From positions 1 through 50,095 of the forward strand of contig NZ_FZOB01000013.1 of NCBI RefSeq assembly GCF_900188395.1: a DNA stretch of 50,095 nt, given 5' to 3'. The notes under the pieces were generated by a model, which searched no databases, was not told the origin of the DNA, and was given only the letters and a program-made list of their open reading frames with translations. Positions within the stretch are counted from its first letter, which is position 1. Each line of letters begins with the position of its first letter. The translations under genes were made by a program, and so were the position numbers. Below, piece by piece: positions 25,191 to 33,926 of this stretch. This DNA comes from Desulfurobacterium atlanticum. Lineage in GTDB: Bacteria; Aquificota; Aquificia; Desulfurobacteriales; Desulfurobacteriaceae.

Positions 25191-26294
25191 TTACTTAAGT
25201 TCTTTTTCTATTTCCAAACAGAGATTTTCTATGGCGTTTCCTTTAAGTTTTGGTTTTACTTTCATTTTAAGTTTTTCTTTTATTTTCTCTTTTTGTTTGA
25301 AGTTTGATGTAAATATTTCTGTAAGATTGGCAGGATTTACATCTTTTTGTAAAACTTCTCTCACCACTTTTTCACCGGCTATGATGTTGGGAAGAGAGAT
25401 AAATGGAAGTTTAACAACCCTTTTTGCCACCATAAACGTTAAAGGGTGCAGTTTATAAACAACTATATGAGGAAGACCTGCTATTGCTGCTTCAAGGCTT
25501 GCAGTTCCTGAGGCTATTATTCCAAATTGTGAATAGAACATACAGTTGTAAGCTTCTTCACCTTTAACAAGTTTTACGTTGTTAAAGACGTTTTGAGTGA
25601 GATTTTTGATGCTTTCAAAGGATAAGCTTTCAGCAACAGGAAGAACGAACTCTATGTAAGGAAACTGCTTTTTAATCTCTTTTGCTGTTAGAAGGAGCGG
25701 TTTTAGAAGGTATCTGATTTCTGAGGGTCTGCTTCCAGGCATTAGGAGTATCGGGTTGTTTTTTAATCTTAATGTTTCAAGAAACTCCCTTTCTCCCTTT
25801 GAAGGTTTAACCATCTCAACAAGAGGATTACCTACATAAGTGGCATCAAATCCAAGCTTTCTATAAAGCTCTACCTCAAAAGGAAAGATTACAAACATTC
25901 TGTTTACAAATTTTACAATTTTTTCTCCTCTTTTGTAGTTCCATGCCCAGAATTTTGGAGAGATAAAATAAAGAACTTTTATACCTTGAGACTTTGCAAT
26001 TTCAGCAACCTTTAAATTGAATCCCGGAAAATCTATAAGAAGGACTGCGTCAGGTTTTCCAGATTTAAGGTAGTTTTCAATTGTTTTTAGCCCTTTTCTT
26101 ATTGCCGGAAGTTTGGTTATCGCTTCAAAAAGCCCGAAAGCGGTTATATTTTTTGCACTAAAAAGAGTTTCTGCACCATCAATATCATCAAGAAAAACTC
26201 CGGTTATTTTATATTTTCCCCTTAGCCGTTTAACAATTTCCCTTGCGTAATTAAAACCTGAAAGCTCTCCTGTAACTATAAGCAGTTTTTTCAT
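25191..26294 (-). CDS. lpxB: lipid-A-disaccharide synthase
   Basis: GT19 glycosyltransferase joining UDP-diacylglucosamine and lipid X at the inner membrane, so the organism makes lipid A. 367 residues. Signatures seen: GELSGFNYAREIV at the N-terminus, LLIDFPGFNLKVA, PKFWAWNYKRG, LMPGSRPSEIRYL and ASGTASLEAAIAGLPHIVVY. Overlaps gmhB by 4 bases. Confidence 0.96.
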   Translation of the reverse strand: MKKLLIVTGELSGFNYAREIVKRLRGKYKITGVFLDDIDGAETLFSAKNITAFGLFEAITKLPAIRKGLKTIENYLKSGKPDAVLLIDFPGFNLKVAEIAKSQGIKVLYFISPKFWAWNYKRGEKIVKFVNRMFVIFPFEVELYRKLGFDATYVGNPLVEMVKPSKGEREFLETLRLKNNPILLMPGSRPSEIRYLLKPLLLTAKEIKKQFPYIEFVLPVAESLSFESIKNLTQNVFNNVKLVKGEEAYNCMFYSQFGIIASGTASLEAAIAGLPHIVVYKLHPLTFMVAKRVVKLPFISLPNIIAGEKVVREVLQKDVNPANLTEIFTSNFKQKEKIKEKLKMKVKPKLKGNAIENLCLEIEKELK

Positions 26295-26779
26295 ATCTTT
26301 TCTAAAATCTCCTTTACAATCTCTATAAAGAGTTTATCCTTTGCAAGGAAACTTCTTTTACATCCTGCATTTTTTCCAGCTTCCACATCTATCTCTTTGT
26401 CACCTATCATAAAACTTTCTGATATGTTTATTTTCCACTTTTCTGCGGCTTTTTTAAAAAGCAGCGTTTTTGGTTTCCTGCACAGGCAGTTGTCATCAGG
26501 CTTGTGAGGACAGAAGAAAAAGTCATCAATTTCAACGTTAAAGTTTTCTTTAAGCAGACTGTTGAGCTTTTTATTGACAGCGTGGAAATCTTCTTCTTTA
26601 AAATATCCTCTTCCTATTCCTGACTGGTTGGAGACAACGATTAAAAGAAATCCTTTCTCTTTAAGGAGTTTTAATCCTTCACCTACAGTTGGCAGTAGCT
26701 TAACCTTCTCAGGTTCATGGATGTATCCTTCATCTTCAATCAGTGTATTGTCTCTGTCAAGAAAAATTGCCTTTTTCAT
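26291..26779 (-). CDS. gmhB: D-glycero-D-manno-heptose 1,7-bisphosphate 7-phosphatase
   Basis: HAD phosphatase of LPS inner-core heptose synthesis. ATG 26779 is chosen over upstream in-frame starts because AAGGAGC lies 7 bases before it and the catalytic motif begins directly: FLDRDNT (D8 nucleophile, D10). Other HAD motifs: VVSNQSGIGRGYF and MIGDKEIDVEAGKNAG. The GmhB zinc loop C90-x-H92 ... C98-x-C100 is intact. 162 residues. It heads the operon with lpxB, which agrees with LPS synthesis. Histidinol phosphatase of the same subfamily is the alternative. Confidence 0.92.
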   Translation of the reverse strand: MKKAIFLDRDNTLIEDEGYIHEPEKVKLLPTVGEGLKLLKEKGFLLIVVSNQSGIGRGYFKEEDFHAVNKKLNSLLKENFNVEIDDFFFCPHKPDDNCLCRKPKTLLFKKAAEKWKINISESFMIGDKEIDVEAGKNAGCKRSFLAKDKLFIEIVKEILEKI

Positions 26780-26801
26780 GGGGCAGCTCCTTTTTAAGGT
26801 G

Positions 26802-26807
26802 ATTATA
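26802..26807 (-). promoter_or_regulatory. possible -10 of the gmhB operon
   Basis: TATAAT on the minus strand, 22 bases before the gmhB ATG. No convincing -35 is seen at the expected distance. The 135-bp divergent region 26780-26914 must hold promoters for both gmhB and speD. Confidence 0.35.
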
Positions 26808-26914
26808 CATTTTGTTTGTGGAAAACTTTTTTCTAAAGATTTAAAATCTATCTTGCTGTCAGAGTTTCTGAGAATAGATTTAGCGTTTGTTAATCTAATA
26901 GTGGAGGTTTGAAG

Positions 26915-27439
26915 ATGGAATTTGTCGGAAGACATATAATGATGGATGCTGTTGTTTCAGATATTAGAAGGATAAACGCAATACAGCCTATATATGACTA
27001 TATGGAGGAGATGGCGAGACAGCTTGATATGACTCTTGTTTATCCTCCTATTGTGGCACGTTTTCCTTTTGCTCAATCCGAGCTTGAGCAGTTTGTTAAA
27101 AAGCTTTCTGAAGAGAATGTTAAAAGTGCCACTTTGCAGTTTATGGAAGAGGTATTAAAAAGAAGAGCAACAGAAGACAGCGGTGTGTCAGGTGTTTCAA
27201 TATGGCTTGAGAGCCATTGCACAATTCACACATGGCCTGAAGAGAAGTTTTTCAGCCTTGACGCTTACAGTTGTAAAGATTTTGACCCTATGGTTGCTTT
27301 TGAGCTTACGGTTAAGTGGTTTAAGGTTGAGTATGCTTCTTTTGTTGATGTTGAAAGATACATAGGCGGTCCCTGCAAAATAAAAGCTTATGAATATAAG
27401 AACGGTGAACTAAGGCCATGTGAACCTTCAATAAAGTAA
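26915..27439 (+). CDS. speD: S-adenosylmethionine decarboxylase proenzyme, long form
   Basis: Makes decarboxylated AdoMet for spermidine and related polyamines. ATG 26915 lies 7 bases after GGAGG; the TTG at 26909 is too close to it. Self-cleavage at E99-S100 (LESH) would create the pyruvoyl group. H105 and C120 keep the +5 and +20 spacing of the S63/H68/C83 triad in the Thermotoga enzyme. At 174 residues it is longer than the usual 115-135: about 37 extra helical residues precede the cleavage site, and the tail is longer too. Some SpeD homologues decarboxylate arginine or ornithine instead, so substrate is not certain. Confidence 0.88.
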   Translation: MEFVGRHIMMDAVVSDIRRINAIQPIYDYMEEMARQLDMTLVYPPIVARFPFAQSELEQFVKKLSEENVKSATLQFMEEVLKRRATEDSGVSGVSIWLESHCTIHTWPEEKFFSLDAYSCKDFDPMVAFELTVKWFKVEYASFVDVERYIGGPCKIKAYEYKNGELRPCEPSIK

Positions 27440-27444
27440 AACTG

Positions 27445-27480
27445 TAGAGAGGAAACCTCCGGGTTTTCTCTCTATTTTTT
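27445..27480. terminator. bidirectional terminator between speD and rsmI
   Basis: TAGAGAGGAAACC (27445-27457) pairs with GGTTTTCTCTCTA (27462-27474) around a TCCG loop, with one G-T wobble, followed by six T residues (27475-27480). It ends speD and also contains the stop codon of convergent rsmI. Confidence 0.9.
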
Positions 27481-28305
27481 GTATATTTCCAGCGCTTTTT
27501 GGTAGATTTCGTTTCTTTTTCTGCCTGTTATCTGGCAGGTTTTCTTTACAGCTTCCTTTAGAGATAGCCCTTCCTTTTTAAAAGACAGAATTAATTCTTC
27601 TATATTTTCCTCTTTGTTTTCTTCTTTAAAAGGATAAAACAGAAGAACAAACTCTCCTTTAGGTTTTACTTTCTCAATCAATTCACCGGCTGTTCCTTCC
27701 AGAAACTCTTCGTAAAGTTTTGTTATCTCCCTGTAAATTCCAAGTCTCTTTTCTGGCATCAGCGTGGCTATTTCCTTTAGTGTTTCTTCTATTCTGTGTG
27801 GTGATTCATATACCGCTACTGTCCACGGCATGTAGAGAATCTCTTTTAATGTTTCCTGCCGTTTTTTCCTCTTTTTAGGTAGAAATCCGTAAAAGAGAAA
27901 TCTGTCAGTAGGAAATCCTGAAGCTGAAAGAGCGGCTATAACAGCTGATGCTCCCGGGATGGGTGTAACGTTAAATCCTTCTTCCCTTACCGCTCTTACC
28001 ACTTTATATCCGGGGTCGCTTATAGTTGGTGTTCCTGCATCAGAGACAAGAGACACCGATAAACCTTCTCTCAGATAATTTAGTATTTTTTCGGTTATCT
28101 CTTTTTCGTTATGTTCGTGGCAGGAGATGAGCCTTTTCCCTTTTATTCCAAGTGCTGAAAGCAGTTCTCTTGTTCTTCTTGTATCTTCAGCAGCAATAAT
28201 GTCAGAATTTTTAAGGATTTCGATAGCTCTTAATGTTATATCTTTAAGATTCCCTATAGGTGTTGCTACTACATAAAGAGTGCCTTTTAAAGAATTGCCA
28301 CACAT
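27472..28305 (-). CDS. rsmI: 16S rRNA 2'-O-ribose C1402 methyltransferase
   Basis: SAM-dependent methylation of C1402 in the ribosomal decoding centre. 277 residues. Signatures: VATPIGNLKDITLRAIEIL, IAAEDTRRTRELL, SDAGTPTISDPGY, IPGASAVIAALSASGFP, FYGFLPKK and VAVYESPHRIEETL. The start overlaps the ridA 3' end by 19 bases, so the two are co-transcribed. Confidence 0.97.
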   Translation of the reverse strand: MCGNSLKGTLYVVATPIGNLKDITLRAIEILKNSDIIAAEDTRRTRELLSALGIKGKRLISCHEHNEKEITEKILNYLREGLSVSLVSDAGTPTISDPGYKVVRAVREEGFNVTPIPGASAVIAALSASGFPTDRFLFYGFLPKKRKKRQETLKEILYMPWTVAVYESPHRIEETLKEIATLMPEKRLGIYREITKLYEEFLEGTAGELIEKVKPKGEFVLLFYPFKEENKEENIEELILSFKKEGLSLKEAVKKTCQITGRKRNEIYQKALEIYKK

Positions 28306-28664
28306 TCTATCTCTATCTCTGCGTTTAGTGGAAGGTTTGAAACTTCAACTGTGGAGCGGGCTGGGAAAACAGATGAATTTTCAAAAAACTTTTTATAGAT
28401 GGCGTTAACTTTCTGAAAATTTTTTATATCTTTTACGAATATGGTTGTTTTTACGATTTTATCTTTTTCAGTCCCTGCGGCTTTAAGTATCTCTTCAATA
28501 TTTTTTAAAATCTGCTCTGTTTGTTTTTCTATTCCTTCCCTAAGTTTTCCTGTTTCAGGGTCTATGCCTATTTGTCCTGATATAAATAGAAAGTCGTTTA
28601 CAGTTACTGCCTGAGAGTAAGGCCCAACAGGTAATGGAGCTTTTTCTGTTTTTATCTCTTTCAT
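28287..28664 (-). CDS. ridA: RidA family enamine/imine deaminase
   Basis: 125-residue Rid protein that hydrolyses reactive enamines and imines formed by PLP enzymes. Typical strings: PLPVGPYSQAV, FLFISGQIGIDPETGKL, the conserved active-site Arg in PARSTVEVSNLP and AEIEIECVA at the end. First gene of the ridA-rsmI pair, divergent from the chemotaxis operon. Confidence 0.95.
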   Translation of the reverse strand: MKEIKTEKAPLPVGPYSQAVTVNDFLFISGQIGIDPETGKLREGIEKQTEQILKNIEEILKAAGTEKDKIVKTTIFVKDIKNFQKVNAIYKKFFENSSVFPARSTVEVSNLPLNAEIEIECVAIL

Positions 28665-28757
28665 AACTAATTTCTCCGGGAAATATCAAACTTTTATTTA
28701 ATGTTGTGTTGTGGTAAATTATAAATGTTTGGATTATTAAAAGCAAAGGGGGAGTTT

Positions 28758-29075
28758 ATGGAGAAAGAGATGGAACTTGCCGTTAAACAGCTTGAGAAAG
28801 CAAGGGAAGAAGGGGATAAGATGGTATTTGAGATTCTTGAAGCGGTTAAAGAGCTCAGGAACATTCTTTATGAGCTTCCGGAAGAGAGCAGGGATATTGT
28901 GGCAAAGTATCTTCAGGATATAGTTGCGGCAGCCGGGAAGCAGGATGTGGTTTCACAGAGACTTGATAGGGTTAAAAAATTTCTACTTACCGGCGATAAT
29001 GAAATTGATATGCAGTGGCGGCTTGATGAGGGGAGGGTGGTTTCACAGTCTGATGTGGATAAGCTATTTAGCTAA
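28758..29075 (+). CDS. small CheZ-like protein, candidate CheY-P phosphatase
   Basis: 105 residues, all helical, soluble. ATG 28758 has AAGGGGGAG (28746-28754) upstream; an ATG at 28725 lacks this. The helix [11 protein letters not shown] contains D63-x3-Q67, the same spacing as the catalytic D143 and Q147 of E. coli CheZ (DLTGQ). The C-terminal end [11 protein letters not shown] resembles the CheY-binding tail of CheZ and the EIDALL-type CheY-binding peptide of FliM and FliY. CheZ is normally about 200 residues, so this would be a minimal form. It is the first gene of the chemotaxis-flagellar run, 17 bases before the hydrogenase-like receptor. Function is inference from motif and position. 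Confidence 0.6.
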   Translation: MEKEMELAVKQLEKAREEGDKMVFEILEAVKELRNILYELPEESRDIVAKYLQDIVAAAGKQDVVSQRLDRVKKFLLTGDNEIDMQWRLDEGRVVSQSDVDKLFS

Positions 29076-29092
29076 TTAGGGAGAGTTGTATT

Positions 29093-31372
29093 ATGAATCA
29101 GAAACTTTCTTCAGTAGTTGGTGTAGATAGTTCCAAGTGCGTTGACTGTAATGCATGTTTAAGAGCGTGTGTTGCCAAATACTGTCACGATGTTTCTGGT
29201 GACCATCCAGAGATAAATTCTGACCTTTGCGTTGGGTGCGGAGAGTGTATAAAGGTTTGTGAGCACGGAGCCCGTTATCCAAAAGATGACTTTGATAAGT
29301 TTGTAAGGGATTTGAAGGCAGGTGTTCCTATGGTTGCTATAGTGGCGCCTGCTGTAGCTGCTGAGTTTCCAGAAGATTATTTAAGGCTTAACGGCTGGCT
29401 TAAATCTATAGGGGTAAAAGCTGTTTTTGATGTTAGCTTTGGTGCAGAGCTTTGCACTAAAACCTACATAGAGTATATAAAAGAGAAAAATCCTGATACT
29501 GTTATAGCTTCACCGTGCCCTGCACTTGTAACATACATAGAGCTTTATAGACCGGAGCTTTTAAAGTATCTTTCTCCTGTTTTAAGTCCGATGCTCTGCA
29601 CTGTTAAGTGGGTAAAAGAGTTTTTGCCAGAATATAGAAACTGTAAGGTTGTTGTTATATCTCCGTGTGTAGCTAAACGAAGAGAGTTTGATGAAGTTGG
29701 TCTTGCTGATTACAATGTTACTTTTTACTCGATTAGAAAGTTTTTTGAGAGAAGCCTTATTGATTTAAAACTGTTTCCAGAAGTTGAGTATGATAATCCA
29801 CCGGCAGAAAGAGCGGTATTTTTTCCAGAACCGGGAGGGCTTTTAAAAACGGCGGAAAGATTTATGCCCGGGATAAGAGAGAAAACGCGTAAGATAGAAG
29901 CTCCGAAAATTGTTTACAAGTATCTTGATTCCTATAAAAAATCTGTTGAAAAGGGTGTTCAGCCACTTCTTGTTGACTGTTTAAACTGTGAGTGGGGGTG
30001 TGTTGGGGGACCTGCAACAACAACAGAAGAGAGATTCACCCTTGATGAAGCTGAAAACTATATAAAAGAAAGGTTTAAAAGGCAGATTGAAAATTTAAAG
30101 AAACTTTATAAAGAGAAACCTCCTGAAAAGGCGATAGATGATATTTTAGAAGAATACTGGAGACCCGGTCTTTATGAAAGGAGCTTTAAAAATCTTCACG
30201 ATAATTTCACTTCCGAAATAAAGATTCCTACAGAGGAGCAGATTTACGACATATTCAGAAAAATGCATAAATTTTCCAAAGAGGATATTAAAAACTGCAC
30301 AGCCTGCGGTTATCCCGGGTGTAGAGAGATGGCTATTGCTATATTTAACGGTTTGAATAAAAGGGAGAACTGTATCTTTTATGAAAAATCACTCAGTATA
30401 GGGGTGGAAGAGCAGAAATCATTGGTCAGGGATCTATCTGAAGTTTATAGAGAGCTTTCAGCCAATATATGCTACAGTATGACAAAAATAGAAAAACTTA
30501 AAAACCAGGTAGATTCTTTTATTGAAAATTTCAACAAAATAAAAGAGGAGGCGGGGAAAGAGGAAGAGAATATAAATAGAATGATAGAATCCTTGCAGAA
30601 ACTTTTTGATGATATAACTGTTTTATCTGAAAGTATAGAGCGAATAAAAGAAGCATCTGCGCAAAACATTCAGGATATTATGGAGAACACTCATAAGATT
30701 ACTGGCACTATAGATATCATTGATGCGATGAGTGAGTCAACAAACAGAGCTATAAACAGAATATATGAGGTGAAGAAGAAAGCGGATGAAGTAGATTCAA
30801 TTCTTCAGACAATTTTAAACATAACACAGAAAACAAATCTACTGTCTCTTAACGCTGCAATAGAGGCAGCAAGGGCAGGAGAGGCAGGGAAAGGCTTTGC
30901 AGTTGTTGCTGATGAGGTTAGAAAACTTGCTAAGCTCTCGTCAACTGCTGCTAAAGAGATAAGTAAATTTATTGATGAGATTAAAAATGTTGTTCAGGAA
31001 ACGGTGGATGTGGCAAAAGAGACCCAGAATTTATCTAAAAAAGGCAAGGAATCCTCGCAGGTTGCCCTAAAAGCTATAGATAGTATTAAAGGCAAACTGG
31101 AAGAAACAAACAGTATGATAGAAGATATAGCTAAAATTATAGAGAGTGAAAAAGAGGAAAGTGAAAATATAAAAGAAGGTATAGAGACTGTTAAGGAAAG
31201 CACAAGGAATGTTGTTAGAGTTGTTTCTGAGCAGGAAGCTTTAACGGAAAAGATAAATCTTTATGTCGCTGCTCTTGAGGGAAGTGCCGAAGGTGTTAAA
31301 GAGGCATCTAAGAAGGTTAAAGAGAAAGTTGAAATTCTGGAAGATTGTGTTAAAAGACTTGGTGAGGAGTAG
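29093..31372 (+). CDS. soluble chemoreceptor with ferredoxin and [FeFe]-hydrogenase-like sensor domains
   Basis: 759 residues with no membrane segment. Domains: two 4Fe-4S motifs (C16, C19, C22, C26; C46, C49, C52, C56); an [FeFe]-hydrogenase large-subunit domain (about 78-330); a four-Cys Fe-S domain (C402, C405, C410, C427); then a helical linker and an MCP signalling domain whose conserved tip lies near 579-615. The four H-cluster cysteines are kept: C142 (SPCPAL), C192 (SPCVAK), C299 and C303 (NCEWGCVGG). The proton-relay Cys before C142 is replaced by Pro, as in sensory group C/D hydrogenases. It probably senses H2 or redox state and drives the CheA encoded 5 bases downstream. Confidence 0.92.
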   Translation: MNQKLSSVVGVDSSKCVDCNACLRACVAKYCHDVSGDHPEINSDLCVGCGECIKVCEHGARYPKDDFDKFVRDLKAGVPMVAIVAPAVAAEFPEDYLRLNGWLKSIGVKAVFDVSFGAELCTKTYIEYIKEKNPDTVIASPCPALVTYIELYRPELLKYLSPVLSPMLCTVKWVKEFLPEYRNCKVVVISPCVAKRREFDEVGLADYNVTFYSIRKFFERSLIDLKLFPEVEYDNPPAERAVFFPEPGGLLKTAERFMPGIREKTRKIEAPKIVYKYLDSYKKSVEKGVQPLLVDCLNCEWGCVGGPATTTEERFTLDEAENYIKERFKRQIENLKKLYKEKPPEKAIDDILEEYWRPGLYERSFKNLHDNFTSEIKIPTEEQIYDIFRKMHKFSKEDIKNCTACGYPGCREMAIAIFNGLNKRENCIFYEKSLSIGVEEQKSLVRDLSEVYRELSANICYSMTKIEKLKNQVDSFIENFNKIKEEAGKEEENINRMIESLQKLFDDITVLSESIERIKEASAQNIQDIMENTHKITGTIDIIDAMSESTNRAINRIYEVKKKADEVDSILQTILNITQKTNLLSLNAAIEAARAGEAGKGFAVVADEVRKLAKLSSTAAKEISKFIDEIKNVVQETVDVAKETQNLSKKGKESSQVALKAIDSIKGKLEETNSMIEDIAKIIESEKEESENIKEGIETVKESTRNVVRVVSEQEALTEKINLYVAALEGSAEGVKEASKKVKEKVEILEDCVKRLGEE

Positions 31373-31377
31373 CTATT

Positions 31378-33420
31378 ATGAAAATAAATATTCCACCTGA
31401 TATGCAGGAGATATTTGAGGAGTTTCTTGTTGAAGCATCAGAAATTCTTGATAACCTTGACCAGGATTTAATAGACCTTGAAAATTCTCCTGAAGATAGT
31501 GATTTGATAAACCGTATCTTTAGAGGAATGCATACTCTTAAAGGTGGAGCAGGATTTCTTAATCTTACCACTATTGTAGAGCTTGCTCATAGAATGGAAG
31601 ATATATTTAATAAGGTAAGGAACGGTGAGCTTAAAATCACCTCGGACCAGCTTGATATACTGTTTGAAGGACTTGACAGGTTAAAAGAAGCTTTGGATAT
31701 GCTTAAAGAGGAAACAGAGATACCTGATCCTGAAGATATAGATGACATTCTTAAAAAACTTGATTCTATTCTTGAGGGGGATGGAACGGCAAACTCAAGT
31801 CAAGAAAGTGTATCTGAAAGTTCTGAAAATTCTGAAGATACAAATTCTGAAAATGAAGAGAAAGCTCAGAATAAAAAGATAAAATTCAAGGCGGATGTGC
31901 CTGAAGAGTTGCGAAAACTTATAGAGAAGTATCCTGATAAAGATCTTGCTGGCCTTCTTGAAGAGATAATTCTTATGCCTCCAGAAGAAAGGCCTATGGA
32001 TATTATTCCTGTGATAGAGAAACTGATAGAGGAGGGAAAAGAAATAAAAGACTTGATTGAGGTTGAAGAGGAAAAAACAGATTTTGGATCTGGAAAAGTG
32101 GAAACTACTAAATCTGAAAGTTTACAAAATAAACCTCAGCAGGATACTCAAGAAGTTTCAACTACCAAAACTTCCAAGGAGCAAACCTCAAAAAGCCAGG
32201 CCAAATCAGTATCCAAAGAGAAGAAAAAAAGCAGTGATGTTATAAGAATTGATGTAGAAAGAATTGAGAATCTTATGAATCTTGTTGGGGAGATAGTTCT
32301 TGATAGAAACAGAATTATGAGACTTATTTCTCAGCTTGAGAAAGAAGTGCGTTCTGAAACTATAGAGCAGCTTAATGAAACTGTTATAAGTATGGACAGA
32401 ACTGTAAGTGATCTTCAGGTTGCAGTAATGAAGCTTAGAATGCAACCTATTAAAAAGATATTTTCAAAATTTCCCCGTATTGTTCGGGATTTGTCCAAAA
32501 AACTTGGTAAGAAGGTTAATCTTGTTATAGAAGGTGAAGACACAGAACTTGATAAATCAATTCTTGATAAACTTGAAGACCCTCTTATTCACCTTGTTAG
32601 AAACTCTCTTGACCACGGACTTGAAACACCTGAAGAAAGAGTGATGATGGGCAAACCTGAAGTTGGAACGATAAAACTTTTTGCTTACCATGAGGGTGAT
32701 CACATAATCATCGGTATTTCTGATGATGGAAGAGGAATAAACGTTGAGAAAGTTAAGCAGAAAGCCATAGAAAAGGGGCTTATAACTCCTGATCAGGCAA
32801 GGCAGATGAGTGATAAAGACGCTTACAGCCTTATCTTGATGCCGGGATTTTCTACTAAAGACCAGGTTACAGAGCTTTCCGGTCGTGGTGTAGGTATGGA
32901 TGTTGTTGCTTCTGTTATCTACTCTTTAAGGGGAACAATAGAGATAGACAGTGAGGAAGGTAAAGGAACAACAATAATCCTAAAACTTCCGTTAACTGTG
33001 GCAATTATAAGAACGCTTATTATAGGTGTAAACAATCAAATATTCTCAATTCCTCTTCATGCAATTATAGAGATAGTTAAGTATGAGGAGGATAAGGTAA
33101 AAAGTGTTGGTAGGTTCAAAAGTCTTGTTTTAAGGGATGAGGTTTTACCACTATTTAGTCTTAATGAGTTATTGGGTATTGAGGAGTCGGAAGATAAAAA
33201 GTTTGTTGTAGTTGTTAAGGTGGGAGAGAAGTTTATAGCTGTTGCGGTGGATAAACTTTACGGTGAGGAAGAGATAGTTATTAAGTCTATGGGTGAGCTT
33301 CTTGAAGATGTTCCGGGTATAGCTGGTGCCACTATCGCAGGTGATGGAAGAGTTATTTTAATACTTGATATCAACTCTTTACTAAGTGATATTAAAAAAC
33401 AGCTTTTAGGAGTGCTGTGA
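31378..33420 (+). CDS. cheA: chemotaxis histidine kinase CheA
   Basis: 680 residues. P1 phosphotransfer domain (1-115) with H52 in MHTLKGGAG; P3 dimerisation (about 287-350); P4 ATPase (about 355-540) with N-box HLVRNSLDHGLE, G1 DDGRGI and G2 GRGVGMD; P5 CheW-like coupling domain (541-680). Between P1 and P3 there is no recognisable P2. Instead two Ser/Thr/Glu/Lys-rich linkers flank a compact, probably helical segment at 167-232 of unknown role. It receives signals from the adjacent soluble receptors and phosphorylates CheY and CheV. Overlaps cheW by 4 bases. Confidence 0.97.
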   Translation: MKINIPPDMQEIFEEFLVEASEILDNLDQDLIDLENSPEDSDLINRIFRGMHTLKGGAGFLNLTTIVELAHRMEDIFNKVRNGELKITSDQLDILFEGLDRLKEALDMLKEETEIPDPEDIDDILKKLDSILEGDGTANSSQESVSESSENSEDTNSENEEKAQNKKIKFKADVPEELRKLIEKYPDKDLAGLLEEIILMPPEERPMDIIPVIEKLIEEGKEIKDLIEVEEEKTDFGSGKVETTKSESLQNKPQQDTQEVSTTKTSKEQTSKSQAKSVSKEKKKSSDVIRIDVERIENLMNLVGEIVLDRNRIMRLISQLEKEVRSETIEQLNETVISMDRTVSDLQVAVMKLRMQPIKKIFSKFPRIVRDLSKKLGKKVNLVIEGEDTELDKSILDKLEDPLIHLVRNSLDHGLETPEERVMMGKPEVGTIKLFAYHEGDHIIIGISDDGRGINVEKVKQKAIEKGLITPDQARQMSDKDAYSLILMPGFSTKDQVTELSGRGVGMDVVASVIYSLRGTIEIDSEEGKGTTIILKLPLTVAIIRTLIIGVNNQIFSIPLHAIIEIVKYEEDKVKSVGRFKSLVLRDEVLPLFSLNELLGIEESEDKKFVVVVKVGEKFIAVAVDKLYGEEEIVIKSMGELLEDVPGIAGATIAGDGRVILILDINSLLSDIKKQLLGVL

Positions 33421-33926
33421 TGCAAATAGAGGATGGGAAGAAAAAAGAGCTTGAGATAGAAGAGATAGTAGGAGCTACAGTTTCAAAAGAGATACAGGTT
33501 ATAGGTTTTGAGCTTGGAAGGGAGCTTGTTGGTATTCCTATAGAGGAGATTATAGAGATAACAACCGATAAGGATATAACTCCTGTTCCTAAATCCCCTG
33601 AGTTTGTTCTTGGTGTTATGAATCTAAGGGGAAAGATAGTTCCTGTAACAACTGTGAAGAAAAAGTTGGGAATTCCTGAAGAATTGCCCGAAGATATTTA
33701 TTCACGGAACAAAATAATCATTCTTGATACAGAATTTGGAGAAGTGGGTATAATAGTTGATGAGATAGTTGGTTCTATAAAGTTTTTTGAGGATGATGTT
33801 TTACCTGAACCAACAGGAACAATAGGGATAGAAATAAAGCATATTAAAGGGGTTGTTCAACTTGAAGATAATAAACTTCTTATAATCTTAAATACCAAAA
33901 CAATCTTTTCCCGGGAGGAGAGTTAA
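33417..33926 (+). CDS. cheW: chemotaxis coupling protein CheW
   Basis: 169 residues, one CheW domain joining receptors to CheA. Seen: VIGFELGRELVGIPIEEIIEI, the VPKSPEFVLGVMNLRGKIVP block that is the family hallmark, and EVGIIVDEIVGSIKFFED. About 20 extra acidic residues precede the domain. Overlaps cheA by 4 bases and directly abuts the next receptor gene. Confidence 0.97.
   Translation: MMQIEDGKKKELEIEEIVGATVSKEIQVIGFELGRELVGIPIEEIIEITTDKDITPVPKSPEFVLGVMNLRGKIVPVTTVKKKLGIPEELPEDIYSRNKIIILDTEFGEVGIIVDEIVGSIKFFEDDVLPEPTGTIGIEIKHIKGVVQLEDNKLLIILNTKTIFSREES

Noticed and set aside
26780-26935. Extended N-terminus of the GmhB protein
   Set aside because: The extra residues do not match the family; the HAD motif and a good ribosome-binding site place the start at 26779, and the extension would cross the divergent promoter region.
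29093-31372. A catalytic hydrogenase for energy metabolism
   Set aside because: It lacks the proton-relay Cys and partner subunits, and is fused to a receptor signalling domain inside a chemotaxis operon.
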